DNA from: Mucilaginibacter sp.
GTDB taxonomy: Bacteria > Bacteroidota > Bacteroidia > Sphingobacteriales > Sphingobacteriaceae
NCBI GenBank assembly: GCA_028288285.1
Contig: JAQBNZ010000156.1
Coordinates: forward strand, 37,656 to 101,655
Direction of reading: 5' to 3'
DNA length: 64,000 nt
Shown piece after piece: positions 54,327 to 63,150 of this stretch. Made by a program: the position numbers and the translations under genes. The notes beneath the pieces were generated by a model that did not search any database, was not told where the DNA came from, and was given only the letters and a program-made list of their open reading frames with translations. Position 1 is the stretch's first letter; every line of letters starts with the position of its first letter.

Positions 54327-56042
54327 TTAATGTGAATCTCTAACTACTTTACTGCCCGAGCTACCTTTCAAAAAGTCAAGGTCTGCTCCCAAATGTGCCT
54401 GGTCAACATGTGTTTGATACATATGCACATATCCACGCGCCGCTATGTTAGTAGTATTTACTAAATTTTCCTTCCGTGCTGCAATCTCTTCATCGCTCAA
54501 TTGAACATTTAATTGCTGGGCATTATAATCAAGTACAATAATATCACCGTTTTGTACTACAGCAAGTGTACCACCCACAGCAGCCTCTGGTGATACATGT
54601 AATACAACGGTGCCAAAACCGGTACCGCTCATGCGCCCGTCAGAAATACGTACCATGTCTGTTACCCCTATATCCATTAGTTTTTTAGGGATCAGCATGT
54701 TACCCACCTCAGGCATACCCGGATACCCACGCGGGCCAACATTTTTTAAAACCAGTACAGAGTCTTTATCTACATCCAGCTCGGGGTCATTTATTCGCTT
54801 ATTAAAATCCTCAATATTTTCAAAAACTACTGCTTTGCCCGTATGCTGCAATAAATGATTGCTTGCTGCAGATGGCTTTAAAACGGCTCCATTCTCGCAC
54901 AAATTACCCTTAAGTACAGCTATTCCGGCTACCGGGTTAAATGGTTCATCAAGCGTAGCTATTAAATCGCGGTTGTAACATTCACTGTTCTCGTAATTCC
55001 GTAACATCGGGTGGCCGCTTACAGTAATAGCTTCGCTATGCAGCTTATTATCAAGCTCTTTCATTAAAGCAGGCAGTCCGCCCGCGTAAAAGAAATCTTC
55101 CATAAAATATTTTCCGGATGGCTGCAGATTGGCTAGTAAAGGGATTTGTTTAAATGTTGTATTAAAATCATCCATAGTCAAATCAACCCCTATACGTGCA
55201 GCAATAGCCAATAAGTGTATGATAAAATTGGTTGACCCACCAATTGCGGCATTCACCATAATAGCATTATCAAATGCCTGCCTTGTAAGTACATCTGATA
55301 GCTTAAGATCTTCCCTTACCATTTCCACAATACGGTTACCGGAAAGATGGGCTAATGCTTTTCTACGTGAATCAGCCGCCGGGATAGCTGCATTTTGGGG
55401 TAATGAGAGGCCAAGCGATTCAACCATACACGCCATTGATGATGCTGTACCCATTACAGCACAATGGCCCTGGCTACGGGCCAGGCAGGCTTCGGCAGTG
55501 TACATATCTTCGTCATTCATCTGCCCGGTTTGATAGTCGGCAAAAAAGCGCCATATATCAGAAGTACCAATATCTTTACCCCTAAATTTTCCGGTAAGCA
55601 TTGACCCGCCTGAAACAACTATTGTTGGAATATTTACGCTGCATGCACCCATTATCAATGCGGGGGTTGTTTTATCACATCCACAAAGCAGCACTACCCC
55701 ATCAAGCGGATTAGCCCTTATTGATTCCTCCACATCCATACTCACCAGGTTACGGTAAAGCATAGCCGTAGGCTTCATTAACGTTTCGCCAAGTGACATC
55801 ACAGGAAACTCTACAGGAAAGCCGCCAGCCTCAAATATTCCATTTTTAACAGATTGGGCCAGTTCTTTAAAGTGTGCATTACACGGCGTTAATTCACTCC
55901 ATGTGTTGCAAATACCTATAATTGGTTTCCCTTTAAATTCGTGTTCGGGTATGCCCTGGTTTTTCATCCAGGCACGATAAATAAATCCGTCCTTACCTTT
56001 ACGGCCAAACCAACCGCTGCTTCTTAATTCGTTTTCCTGCAT
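54327..56042 (-). CDS. IlvD/Edd-family sugar-acid dehydratase
   Basis: A 571-aa iron-sulfur dehydratase, nearer to L-arabonate/D-xylonate-type enzymes than to IlvD proper, as shown by the N-terminal SSGWFGRKGKDGFIYRAW and the length. Cluster-ligand Cys regions are CNTWSELTPCN, LLCGCDKTTPA and GHCAVMGTASSMACM, and the C-terminal half has GCDKTTPA-linked PVAGIAVLKGNLCENGAVLK. The final LVNTTNIAARGYVHMYQTHV also fits. It would dehydrate an aldonic acid to its 2-keto-3-deoxy form. It is the first gene of the operon with the SDR, upstream of which a TAAATTTG element (56196-56203, minus strand) is seen. Confidence 0.92.
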   Translation of the reverse strand: MQENELRSSGWFGRKGKDGFIYRAWMKNQGIPEHEFKGKPIIGICNTWSELTPCNAHFKELAQSVKNGIFEAGGFPVEFPVMSLGETLMKPTAMLYRNLVSMDVEESIRANPLDGVVLLCGCDKTTPALIMGACSVNIPTIVVSGGSMLTGKFRGKDIGTSDIWRFFADYQTGQMNDEDMYTAEACLARSQGHCAVMGTASSMACMVESLGLSLPQNAAIPAADSRRKALAHLSGNRIVEMVREDLKLSDVLTRQAFDNAIMVNAAIGGSTNFIIHLLAIAARIGVDLTMDDFNTTFKQIPLLANLQPSGKYFMEDFFYAGGLPALMKELDNKLHSEAITVSGHPMLRNYENSECYNRDLIATLDEPFNPVAGIAVLKGNLCENGAVLKPSAASNHLLQHTGKAVVFENIEDFNKRINDPELDVDKDSVLVLKNVGPRGYPGMPEVGNMLIPKKLMDIGVTDMVRISDGRMSGTGFGTVVLHVSPEAAVGGTLAVVQNGDIIVLDYNAQQLNVQLSDEEIAARKENLVNTTNIAARGYVHMYQTHVDQAHLGADLDFLKGSSGSKVVRDSH

Positions 56043-56320
56043 CCTAATATTATTTAATATTCTACAGCTTTAATAAGGTTTATTTCTTTTAATTGGTAAA
56101 CCTGATGGCGTTTTAACTACTTCAAGTTTGGCTATTATCGTGGTAAGTTACTCGGTTTATCTCATAAAATATCTATGAATTTATAAATTGATAACCAAAT
56201 TTAGGCAATACGGCTACTTACTTTATAGTTAAAAACAGTATGTTTTTTTTGTCATAACAATTTATGAAGCAAACAACAGATCACAATCCTGTTATTTTTG
56301 CAACAATCAACTTATACGAA
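56043..56320. promoter_or_regulatory. Divergent promoter region of dehydratase and SDR genes
   Basis: A -7-like TAAATTTG on the minus strand (56196-56203) could drive the dehydratase operon with a 150-base leader. On the plus strand TATTTTTG (56293-56300), a perfect TAnnTTTG, lies 20 bases before the SDR ATG at 56321 and inside a longer open frame that begins at 56264, so the later ATG is the start. No tRNA or other gene is seen. Confidence 0.45.
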
Positions 56321-57043
56321 ATGGAAAACTTACAAGGAAAAACGGCTTTAATTACAGGAGCTGGAAAAGGTTTAGGTAAAGCGATAGCACTTGCACTTGC
56401 AGCAGAGGGAGTTAACCTGGCCTTACTGGCTCGTACCGCATCAGATTTGGAGGGGGTTGCGGCAGAAGCAGCAAAAATCAATAAGGATATTAAGATCACC
56501 TACACCACGGCAGATGTTAGCAGTAACGATTCAGTTATAGCTGCTGTTGCTTTATTAAAGAAGGATGCCGGCGATATTGACATACTGATTAACAATGCCG
56601 GGATAGGTAAATTTGGCAACTTCATGGACCTGGAAGTGAACGATTGGGAGCAGATCATTCAAACCAACCTGTTAGGGTCATATTACATGATAAGGGCTAT
56701 CCTGCCAGAAATGAAAGCCCGCAAAAATGGCGATATTGTTAATATTTCTTCTTCTGCAGGATTAAAAGGCGCGCCGGTAACAAGTGCTTACAGTGCTTCA
56801 AAATTCGGACTTATAGGTTTATCCGAATCGCTTATGATGGAAGTTAGAAAAGAAAACATACGTGTTTTAACTATGATGCCAAGCACAATAGCTACTGAAT
56901 TATCCATCAACCTGAAACTTACCGACGGAAACCCGGATAGTGTATTGCAACCTGAAGATTTTGCTGAATTATTGGTGGCTCATTTAAAGTTACCACGCAG
57001 GGCCCTTGTGAAGGATGTAGTATTATACTCTACTAATCCCTGA
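56321..57043 (+). CDS. SDR-family oxidoreductase (3-ketoacyl-ACP reductase-like)
   Basis: A 240-aa classical SDR with MENLQGKTALITGAGKGLGK at the start, LINNAGIGKFG, catalytic Ser in VNISSSAGLKG, and YSASKFGLIGLS containing the Tyr-x3-Lys pair. Residues match the group often annotated as 3-ketoacyl-ACP reductase, but SDR substrate assignments from sequence are unreliable. The start at 56321 is chosen because a -7 promoter element lies between it and the longer in-frame ATG at 56264. The gene stands alone, divergent from the dehydratase operon. Confidence 0.9.
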   Translation: MENLQGKTALITGAGKGLGKAIALALAAEGVNLALLARTASDLEGVAAEAAKINKDIKITYTTADVSSNDSVIAAVALLKKDAGDIDILINNAGIGKFGNFMDLEVNDWEQIIQTNLLGSYYMIRAILPEMKARKNGDIVNISSSAGLKGAPVTSAYSASKFGLIGLSESLMMEVRKENIRVLTMMPSTIATELSINLKLTDGNPDSVLQPEDFAELLVAHLKLPRRALVKDVVLYSTNP

Positions 57044-57117
57044 TTAATTGAAATAAAAAGGAAATAATTAAAAATATAAAGAGGTGATCGTGATTACATG
57101 ACACAGCCTATTTTTAG

Positions 57118-57996
57118 CTATTTGCTTTTTAGCTTCTTAGAAAATTCATTCTGCAAATCGCGAATTTCCTCGTCATATCCCTTTCTATCCATAAAGGCAG
57201 CTGGGCTATAACCATCGCCTGGCTTGTGTTTGGTATGAAGCCCAAACTGACTGGCATGTGAAGAAAGCCAAATATCGAATGATAACTTTTTCATGGCATC
57301 TAATGTGTATGCATAATCTTTGGCAATATCCGGGTAGCCAGGTATGCCTGAGAAGCTTTTATCTGTAACTATCGTGGGCATATTGGCTATCAATACTTTA
57401 TATTGTCTTTGTTTGTCTTCAACATTAAACAGAAAGCTGCAGGAGCCTTTGGTATGACCAGGATGGTGTAACATAACAAGTTGCATATTGCCCAACTTTA
57501 TGGTGTCGCCATTATGTAATAAACGGTCAACCTTAACCGCTTCATAAGTGCTGCCCTTACCCCCAAAGGCGTAATCCGAATTGCCACCATCAGCCACTAC
57601 ATCTGCATCTTTTTCATCTACCATCATTTTGGCGCCTGTTAATTTTTTTATAACCGCCATTGCACCCATGTGGTCATGATGAGCTTGCGTTGTTAACAGT
57701 ATTTTGGTATCAGCAAGGTTAAAGCCTAAAGCTTCCATGTTAGCTTTAATCATGGGTGCCGAGGCCGCAAGTCCGGTATTAATGAGAATATTGCCTTGCG
57801 ATGTTACAATAAGGTAGCAGGCCAGGTCATAGGAGCCCACATAATAAAGGTTACCGGCAATTTGAAATGGCTGGTAAGGCTTAGACCATTCTGAATGCGT
57901 GTTTTTAGGTTCGGTTACTTTTTGAGCAAATGCCAAAAAGTTGGCAAATGACAAGCCGATTATCAGTACGGTCTTTTTAAATATGTATTTAAGCAT
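57118..57996 (-). CDS. Subclass B3 metallo-beta-lactamase, GOB-like
   Basis: A 292-aa exported zinc hydrolase that would open beta-lactam rings, including carbapenems, in the periplasm. A signal peptide ends near residue 24 (LAFAQ). The zinc motif reads Q104-A-H106-H-D108-H109: Gln replaces the first His of the usual HxHxDH, as in GOB enzymes of Elizabethkingia. Other ligands are H181 in HHPGHTKGSCSF and H247 in LSSHASQF. Segments GKGSTYEAV, YKVLIANMPTIV and FDIWLSSHASQF closely resemble GOB/PEDO proteins. The gene is alone with no mobile element, so it looks chromosomal and intrinsic. Confidence 0.92.
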   Translation of the reverse strand: MLKYIFKKTVLIIGLSFANFLAFAQKVTEPKNTHSEWSKPYQPFQIAGNLYYVGSYDLACYLIVTSQGNILINTGLAASAPMIKANMEALGFNLADTKILLTTQAHHDHMGAMAVIKKLTGAKMMVDEKDADVVADGGNSDYAFGGKGSTYEAVKVDRLLHNGDTIKLGNMQLVMLHHPGHTKGSCSFLFNVEDKQRQYKVLIANMPTIVTDKSFSGIPGYPDIAKDYAYTLDAMKKLSFDIWLSSHASQFGLHTKHKPGDGYSPAAFMDRKGYDEEIRDLQNEFSKKLKSK

Positions 57997-58086
57997 ATAA
58001 ATAAATGATGACTAATATATGCTTTATTTAATTGGATGTTCAATCCATACATGTATGTAATTTTTAAGAGAAAAATTCGCTTATTT

Positions 58087-58119
58087 TTTGAAAACTATTC
58101 TCTTTAATTAGTAAATTTG
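58087..58119 (+). promoter_or_regulatory. Promoter of the myo-inositol oxygenase gene
   Basis: TTTG (58087-58090), a 21-base spacer and TAAATTTG (58112-58119) match the Bacteroidota -33 / -7 promoter pattern on the plus strand. The predicted start of transcription is near 58127, about 37 bases before the ATG. Confidence 0.6.
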
Positions 58120-58163
58120 ATAATAGCCTTTATACCAACCAATTATTCCTTTAAATAAATATT

Positions 58164-59045
58164 ATGAGCAAGATCTTACAGCCAGAGGATCAAAACCCAT
58201 TAGCATCTATCGAAGAATGGGAAGATGATCTGTTAGTCCGTTATCCTGATGCTGAAACAATAGCCGCCGGGCGTGATACAGCAGCATATCGTAACTACGA
58301 AGAAACGCTAAAGGATACGGTAAGAGAATTTTATCGTTTGCAGCATATTAACCAGACCTATGATTTTGTTCTTCAGAAAAAGGAGCAATATTTAAAGTTT
58401 GATAAAAAGGAAATGTCTGTATGGGATGCGTTTGATTTTTTAAATCAATTAGTAGATGATTCTGATCCTGATACCGACCTGGATCAGTTTCAGCATTTGC
58501 TGCAAACATCAGAAGCTATTCGTGCCGATGGCCGCCCCGACTGGATGGTGCTTACAGGCTTGTTCCATGATTTGGGAAAAGTGCTGTGCCTGTTCGGTGA
58601 GCCACAATGGGCAGTAGTAGGTGACAGTTATCCTGTAGGGTGCGCTTTTTCCGACAAAATTGTATTTTCTGAATATTTTGCAGACAACAAGGATCATCAT
58701 GACCCGCGTTACAATACTAAATATGGCGTTTATGAGCCAAATTGCGGTTTGGATAATGTACACATGACCTGGGGGCACGACGAGTATATTTATCAGATGA
58801 TGAAGCCATATCTTCCTGAAGAGGCGCTTTATATGCTCCGTTATCATTCCTTTTACCCGCAGCACAGAGAAAATGCTTACAGCCACTTAATGACACCAGA
58901 TGATCATCGCTTATTTAAAGCGGTGGCACAGTTTAACCCTTATGACCTTTATTCAAAAAGCCCGGAAGTGCCGGATTGGAATAAGTTGCGGCCATATTAT
59001 GAGGATTTGGTGGCAAAATATTTACCATCTACCCTTAAGTTTTAA
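58164..59045 (+). CDS. myo-Inositol oxygenase
   Basis: A 293-aa MIOX-family protein, a di-iron enzyme that cleaves myo-inositol with oxygen to D-glucuronate. It matches the eukaryote-like family across its whole length: RDTAAYRNYEETLKDTVREF, the first iron-ligand region with DFLNQLVDDSDPDTDLDQ, LTGLFHDLGKVLCLFGEPQW (HD pair), GCAFSDKIVFSEYF, MTWGHDEYIYQM and LRYHSFYPQH (His ligands), and FNPYDLYSKS (final Asp). MIOX is best known from animals, plants and fungi, with scattered bacterial members. No uronate or inositol transport genes lie beside it. Confidence 0.96.
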   Translation: MSKILQPEDQNPLASIEEWEDDLLVRYPDAETIAAGRDTAAYRNYEETLKDTVREFYRLQHINQTYDFVLQKKEQYLKFDKKEMSVWDAFDFLNQLVDDSDPDTDLDQFQHLLQTSEAIRADGRPDWMVLTGLFHDLGKVLCLFGEPQWAVVGDSYPVGCAFSDKIVFSEYFADNKDHHDPRYNTKYGVYEPNCGLDNVHMTWGHDEYIYQMMKPYLPEEALYMLRYHSFYPQHRENAYSHLMTPDDHRLFKAVAQFNPYDLYSKSPEVPDWNKLRPYYEDLVAKYLPSTLKF

Positions 59046-59059
59046 TAAATACTTAAACC

Positions 59060-59101
59060 AAAGAGGCTATTCTGTTAAACAATGGAAAAGCCTCTTTTTT
59101 A
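59060..59101 (+). terminator. Intrinsic terminator after myo-inositol oxygenase
   Basis: AAAGAGGCT (59060-59068) pairs with AGCCTCTTT (59089-59097) across a 20-base loop and runs into a T tract. It lies 15 bases after the stop codon of the myo-inositol oxygenase gene on the plus strand. Confidence 0.85.
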
Positions 59102-59176
59102 TTCTACGGAGATCAGTTTGGTAGGGTTTTGGTAATATACTATTTAGTTAGCAGTGTTAAAAATACCCCTTCTTTG

Positions 59177-59247
59177 TTTCCCTACAAGGATTCGAACCTC
59201 GATTGTCTGAACCAGAATCAGAAGTGCTACCATTACACCATAGGGAA
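59177..59247 (-). tRNA. tRNA-Gln (anticodon CTG)
   Basis: On the minus strand a 71-base cloverleaf fits. The acceptor arm is TTCCCTA with TAGGGAA, the D-arm is GTG with CAC around TAATGGTA, and the anticodon stem is TCTGA/TCAGA with loop TTCTGGT, so the anticodon at positions 34-36 is CTG, which reads CAG. The T-arm has the conserved TTCGAAT loop. The 3' CCA is not encoded. Two spurious open frames overlap it. Confidence 0.93.
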
Positions 59248-59352
59248 TTATTACTATAAAAATACAAAAAATTCAGAAGCTTATCGTTATTCATTACACA
59301 GCGGCTTAGGTTTAAAGCCATTATATTATATTCGCCCTTGTATAAGCTGTTT

Positions 59353-60318
59353 ATGAATAAAATAACGTCAAATAACATATTCTACTTTTTTATCCTGCTT
59401 GTTACAGCAGTTACATTAAATGCCTGCAATAGCAGCAGTAGTAGTAGCCATCATAATAATAGTAGTACCGAGGCGGTTAAACCTACATTTAAACAGCACT
59501 GGGGCAAGGGCTTTACCGAAGTTCACAGAACTTTTAAAAACGGATTATCGTTTAGTGATTATGGTTACCAACTGGAGCCTGATTGGCGCTTAACTTTTTT
59601 GTCTGATGATTCTGTAAACATTTATAACCCCGCTACCAAAACATGGGGACATGCTCCCATCCTTTTTGATCATGATTCTATTTTCAATATAGCATGGTCA
59701 TACTTACGTTTAAAAAAACAAACAAAAGATAGTATAATTTTTCAGGTGATGAAGGTGGAGGGCCGGATACTCACACGCGATCAGTCAATTGTTTATATGA
59801 CCCTTTACTCTGATGATTATATCAAAAACGTGCTACATACTAATGCTGAAAGCCTGATACATCCCAGCCGCAAAGACAGTCTGTTTGTACAACAGATGGT
59901 AAAAAAAGCAAATGCCGATACTTCTAAAGCATTTGCAGGGCGGCAACCTGCCACGTTTAAACCACGCAACAAACTATGCACTATTAATAGAAAAACTACC
60001 AGTGCCGAAAATAAAAAGGAATCGGGTTTACTGGCAGATTATCTTTTACCCGAATACGATGTCGTCATTAACAATGCTTACGAAGATTTTAGCTATTCAT
60101 TCACCGTGTTGGCTGATGAAAAGGGTAAACTGTTTTTTGTAAGATCAATAAATTTTAGTTATGCCGAATTTGAAGCACGAACCAATAAAACATTACGGGC
60201 CATTGTTAATGGCTATTTAACCGGCTATTTAGATGTTACCCCTGCTTCAACATTAGGTATGCCCCATTCAAGCATTGTTATTATGCATGTTAAGGGTATA
60301 AAGGGCAAAAAGGTGTAA
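59353..60318 (+). CDS. Hypothetical lipoprotein
   Basis: A 321-aa protein of no recognised family. The ATG at 59353 begins a signal peptide (MNKITSNNIFYFFILL) ending in lipobox TLNAC, followed by a Ser/His-rich linker with six consecutive Ser, as in Bacteroidota lipoproteins anchored in a membrane. The rest has no recognised motif but contains aromatic-rich segments such as YLRLKKQTKDSIIFQVMKVEG. A TTG at 59338 in the same frame is less likely as start. It converges on the DUF5916 gene across eight bases. The tRNA gene lies 105 bases upstream on the other strand. Function unknown. Confidence 0.85.
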   Translation: MNKITSNNIFYFFILLVTAVTLNACNSSSSSSHHNNSSTEAVKPTFKQHWGKGFTEVHRTFKNGLSFSDYGYQLEPDWRLTFLSDDSVNIYNPATKTWGHAPILFDHDSIFNIAWSYLRLKKQTKDSIIFQVMKVEGRILTRDQSIVYMTLYSDDYIKNVLHTNAESLIHPSRKDSLFVQQMVKKANADTSKAFAGRQPATFKPRNKLCTINRKTTSAENKKESGLLADYLLPEYDVVINNAYEDFSYSFTVLADEKGKLFFVRSINFSYAEFEARTNKTLRAIVNGYLTGYLDVTPASTLGMPHSSIVIMHVKGIKGKKV

Positions 60319-60326
60319 TTAGTTCC

Positions 60327-62501
60327 TTATATATTCCACCAATAGGTCCACTTAATGGTTAGCTGGCGGTTTTTAACCGTAAATGGCGATGGGATGGAAT
60401 TGTCGCCATAAACAATAAAAAAATCTGATGCCGGTTTGTAGCGCCATTGCAGGCGGCTGTTTATGTTCATGTTTTTGGCCTGCTCGTTGTATTGTACAAA
60501 AGTGGTAAAGTACAGGGTGTTGGTAAAGGTAACATCAGCCCGCGGACCAATTAACCAAAACTTAGTGCGGCTATAAGGCTGCGGCAAACGCAGATCATTG
60601 TAGGACGTATTCAATATCAAATTCACATAAGGCTGAAAGCGATAGCCTACCTGCCCGGTAACACTAAGGCGGTTGCCCCTGTCATAATAACCTCCGCGGG
60701 TAACATCAACAAGGTAAGTAAACACGCTTTGCGGTTTTGAAGCGTATTGCACATCAGCGGTGTTCCAATGGCTTTCAGTACCGGTAGGCAATAGTGCATT
60801 ACCATTGTTGGTAGGGTCAAACGGGCGAAGCAGTTTTACATAAGTATCCAGTCCCGAAACAGTGATAGTGCTGCGGTTGCGGAACGTAATAAGGTAGCTG
60901 AATATGCTTTCGTTATCGGTACGCTTAAAGTTTTCATCAAAAAAGTAAGTACTTGTTAGCTGCACCCCATGTGACAGCACCACGCCCGATTTTGGAAAAA
61001 AGTTATGCTGTACCAGCGGATTAATTTTATTATAGCCTACCCGTGGCACATAACCAACTTCGGCATTATAATTTGTCCCAACGTATTGCTGTTGCAGGGC
61101 AAATGTCCAGTACTTGCTTAAGTATTGCAAATTGCCTGCTGCAACAAAATCACGTCCCTTTACACCTGGGGTGAATGATTTTAGGCCAAGGAGCTTACCC
61201 GTCCATAAATTATTTGATGATGCCAGGTTATACTCCATTCCTATGTTGCGGTTATAGCCGGGCGTAACATTCCCTGCTATAGGTGCGTTGCCCGTAGCAT
61301 CTTTATTAATAAGCATAAAACCAATATTTGAGCGGGAGAAAACCCGCCTTTGCAGGGTAAGTACGCCAAAATTTTGTCCTGGTAAATTAGCAATACCTGA
61401 TTGCCCCGTTTGCACATCCATTACCCCTACGCGCCAGTCCTTGTCTATCTTACCCGTCATCCGGGTACCAAAGCGAATGGGAGCGTTTAGCCCTATCCTG
61501 CGCGAAAAAAACGGGCGGATATCGGCATAGCCAAAATTGGAAAACAGGTCACCGTTCTCCAGAAAGAACTGCCTCTTTTCCGGAAAAAACAATTCATACC
61601 TGTTTAAATTTATCACCTGCTGATCTACATCAACCTGCGAAAAATCGGGATTAACGGTCATATCCAGGTTCAATGATGAGGTAAGGGCTACTTTAACATC
61701 GCCCCCAATATCTTTACGGTAAGAAACTTTGTTTCCATTCTGATAATCTTTAGTAACACCGCCTAATACATATGGTATTACCGATACATTACTGCTGGCA
61801 ACTGGTGGTTCCTCGTCCCAAATTATAGTACCCGTATAAGCCAGTGCGGCTGTAGGAAACTGCCGTGGCACAGGCGCCCAGCTTGATTTTTCGGTAGTGA
61901 TAAGGTCATTACGGCTAAAGTTTATGCCCCACTCACGGATACCCTTTTTATAACGGATACTTTTAAACGGTATAGCCGCCTCGAACACCCACTTATCCGG
62001 GTAGTTTTTTACTGCGGAGTACCATTTGTTGTCCCAGCTCAAATCAACCTTGCCGCCCTCGTACATGGTACCGTCCCATTGCGCCCCGGCTGCATTAGCT
62101 CCAAAGCTGAAACCATCCGTACGGGCATCAAAGGGATCCATAAAAAGCAAAAAGTTATCGTTCTTTTGAAAAGCAAAATCGCGCTTAAGCGATTCAACCA
62201 TGTAAGACCCTGGTACCGGTGTATAACAAACTGCAATAATGTACAGGTTGTTATTATCATAACTCATTCTTACAGTTGTACGCACCTTTGCAAAGCTGGT
62301 ATCCATAGGTAAGGCCATGAAAAAGTTGGCGGCCGAATCGGCTTTTAGCCAATCAACCTCATCCATTAAACCATCTATTTTTATGGGCGATGTTGCCCGC
62401 CTAATATGAAGCTTGTAATTAGCGTTCTTTTTTTGCCCGGATACGTAAGTATTAAATATGCAAAAGCATAGTAGCAATAAGATAAATTTTCCTGTAGACA
62501 A
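60327..62501 (-). CDS. CBM9-like domain / DUF5916 outer-membrane protein
   Basis: A 724-aa exported protein. A signal peptide (KFILLLLCFCIFNTYVSG) is followed by a carbohydrate-binding-9-like domain (about residues 34-230, IKIDGLMDEVDWLKADSA and YDNNNLYIIAVCY), then the DUF5916 region (VNPDFSQVDVDQQVINLNRY, ELFFPEKRQFFLENGDLF, FFSRRIGL) with many beta-strands typical of an outer-membrane barrel, ending in WTYWWNI. The start is TTG at 62501; no in-frame ATG keeps the signal peptide. Family members are of unknown function, often near peptidase or glycan genes. The gene is monocistronic. Confidence 0.88.
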   Translation of the reverse strand: MSTGKFILLLLCFCIFNTYVSGQKKNANYKLHIRRATSPIKIDGLMDEVDWLKADSAANFFMALPMDTSFAKVRTTVRMSYDNNNLYIIAVCYTPVPGSYMVESLKRDFAFQKNDNFLLFMDPFDARTDGFSFGANAAGAQWDGTMYEGGKVDLSWDNKWYSAVKNYPDKWVFEAAIPFKSIRYKKGIREWGINFSRNDLITTEKSSWAPVPRQFPTAALAYTGTIIWDEEPPVASSNVSVIPYVLGGVTKDYQNGNKVSYRKDIGGDVKVALTSSLNLDMTVNPDFSQVDVDQQVINLNRYELFFPEKRQFFLENGDLFSNFGYADIRPFFSRRIGLNAPIRFGTRMTGKIDKDWRVGVMDVQTGQSGIANLPGQNFGVLTLQRRVFSRSNIGFMLINKDATGNAPIAGNVTPGYNRNIGMEYNLASSNNLWTGKLLGLKSFTPGVKGRDFVAAGNLQYLSKYWTFALQQQYVGTNYNAEVGYVPRVGYNKINPLVQHNFFPKSGVVLSHGVQLTSTYFFDENFKRTDNESIFSYLITFRNRSTITVSGLDTYVKLLRPFDPTNNGNALLPTGTESHWNTADVQYASKPQSVFTYLVDVTRGGYYDRGNRLSVTGQVGYRFQPYVNLILNTSYNDLRLPQPYSRTKFWLIGPRADVTFTNTLYFTTFVQYNEQAKNMNINSRLQWRYKPASDFFIVYGDNSIPSPFTVKNRQLTIKWTYWWNI

Positions 62502-62663
62502 CCTGGTATGGATAAATATTGTGAGATAATACCACCGCCAATGTGTTAGCGATACACAATAATATAAATATTATATTAAAAAATATAAACTACGGTACTT
62601 AAATAGACCTATTTTAAAACCCATTGCAATATTGTTACATTGCATATCTAAAACTCATTAGCC

Positions 62664-63149
62664 ATGAAATCATATTTGTTCCTGCTCGTAATGTTTATAA
62701 CAACTAACTGCTTTGCTCAAGAGGCAAAATTTATGCAGGAAAGGCCCGTAACGTTTAAAAACCCAAAAGCACTATCCTTACCAAAAGGATATTCGCAGGC
62801 CGCCGAAATTGATATGGGGAACAGTAGAATGATAATTATGGCCGGACAGGTAGCTTTAGATAAAGCCGGCAATCTTGTAGGTAAAGCCGACCTTGCCAAA
62901 CAAGCCAATCAATGTTTCATTAACATTAAACATATTGTTGAAGATGCCGGCGGCACCATGAACAACATAGTAAAGCTGAACTACTACATTAAAGATGTAT
63001 CAAAAGTGCAGTTGCTGCGCGATATTAGGGATAAATACATCAACACAAAAACACCACCCACAAGCACGCTGGTTGAGGTAAGTAAACTTTTTAGAGATGA
63101 TATTTTAATTGAGATAGAGGCCACAGCTGTGATACCCAAGAAAAAGTAA
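62664..63149 (+). CDS. Exported Rid-family (RidA-like) protein
   Basis: A 161-aa protein with an N-terminal signal peptide (YLFLLVMFITTNCFAQ) followed by a YjgF/RidA domain. Domain features are MIIMAGQVALDKAGNLVG, QANQCFINIKHIVEDAG, and the C-terminal TPPTSTLVEVSKL and ILIEIEATAVI. RidA normally lives in the cytosol and hydrolyses reactive imines/enamines with Arg105; here the aligned position lies in PPTSTL without an Arg, so the deaminase activity is probably absent. Export and loss of the Arg suggest a different role. It precedes the methyltransferase gene by one base. Confidence 0.88.
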   Translation: MKSYLFLLVMFITTNCFAQEAKFMQERPVTFKNPKALSLPKGYSQAAEIDMGNSRMIIMAGQVALDKAGNLVGKADLAKQANQCFINIKHIVEDAGGTMNNIVKLNYYIKDVSKVQLLRDIRDKYINTKTPPTSTLVEVSKLFRDDILIEIEATAVIPKKK

Positions 63150-63150
63150 T

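Noticed and set aside
59129..59378. Short open frames on both strands
   Set aside because: They overlap the tRNA-Gln gene and have no recognised motif.
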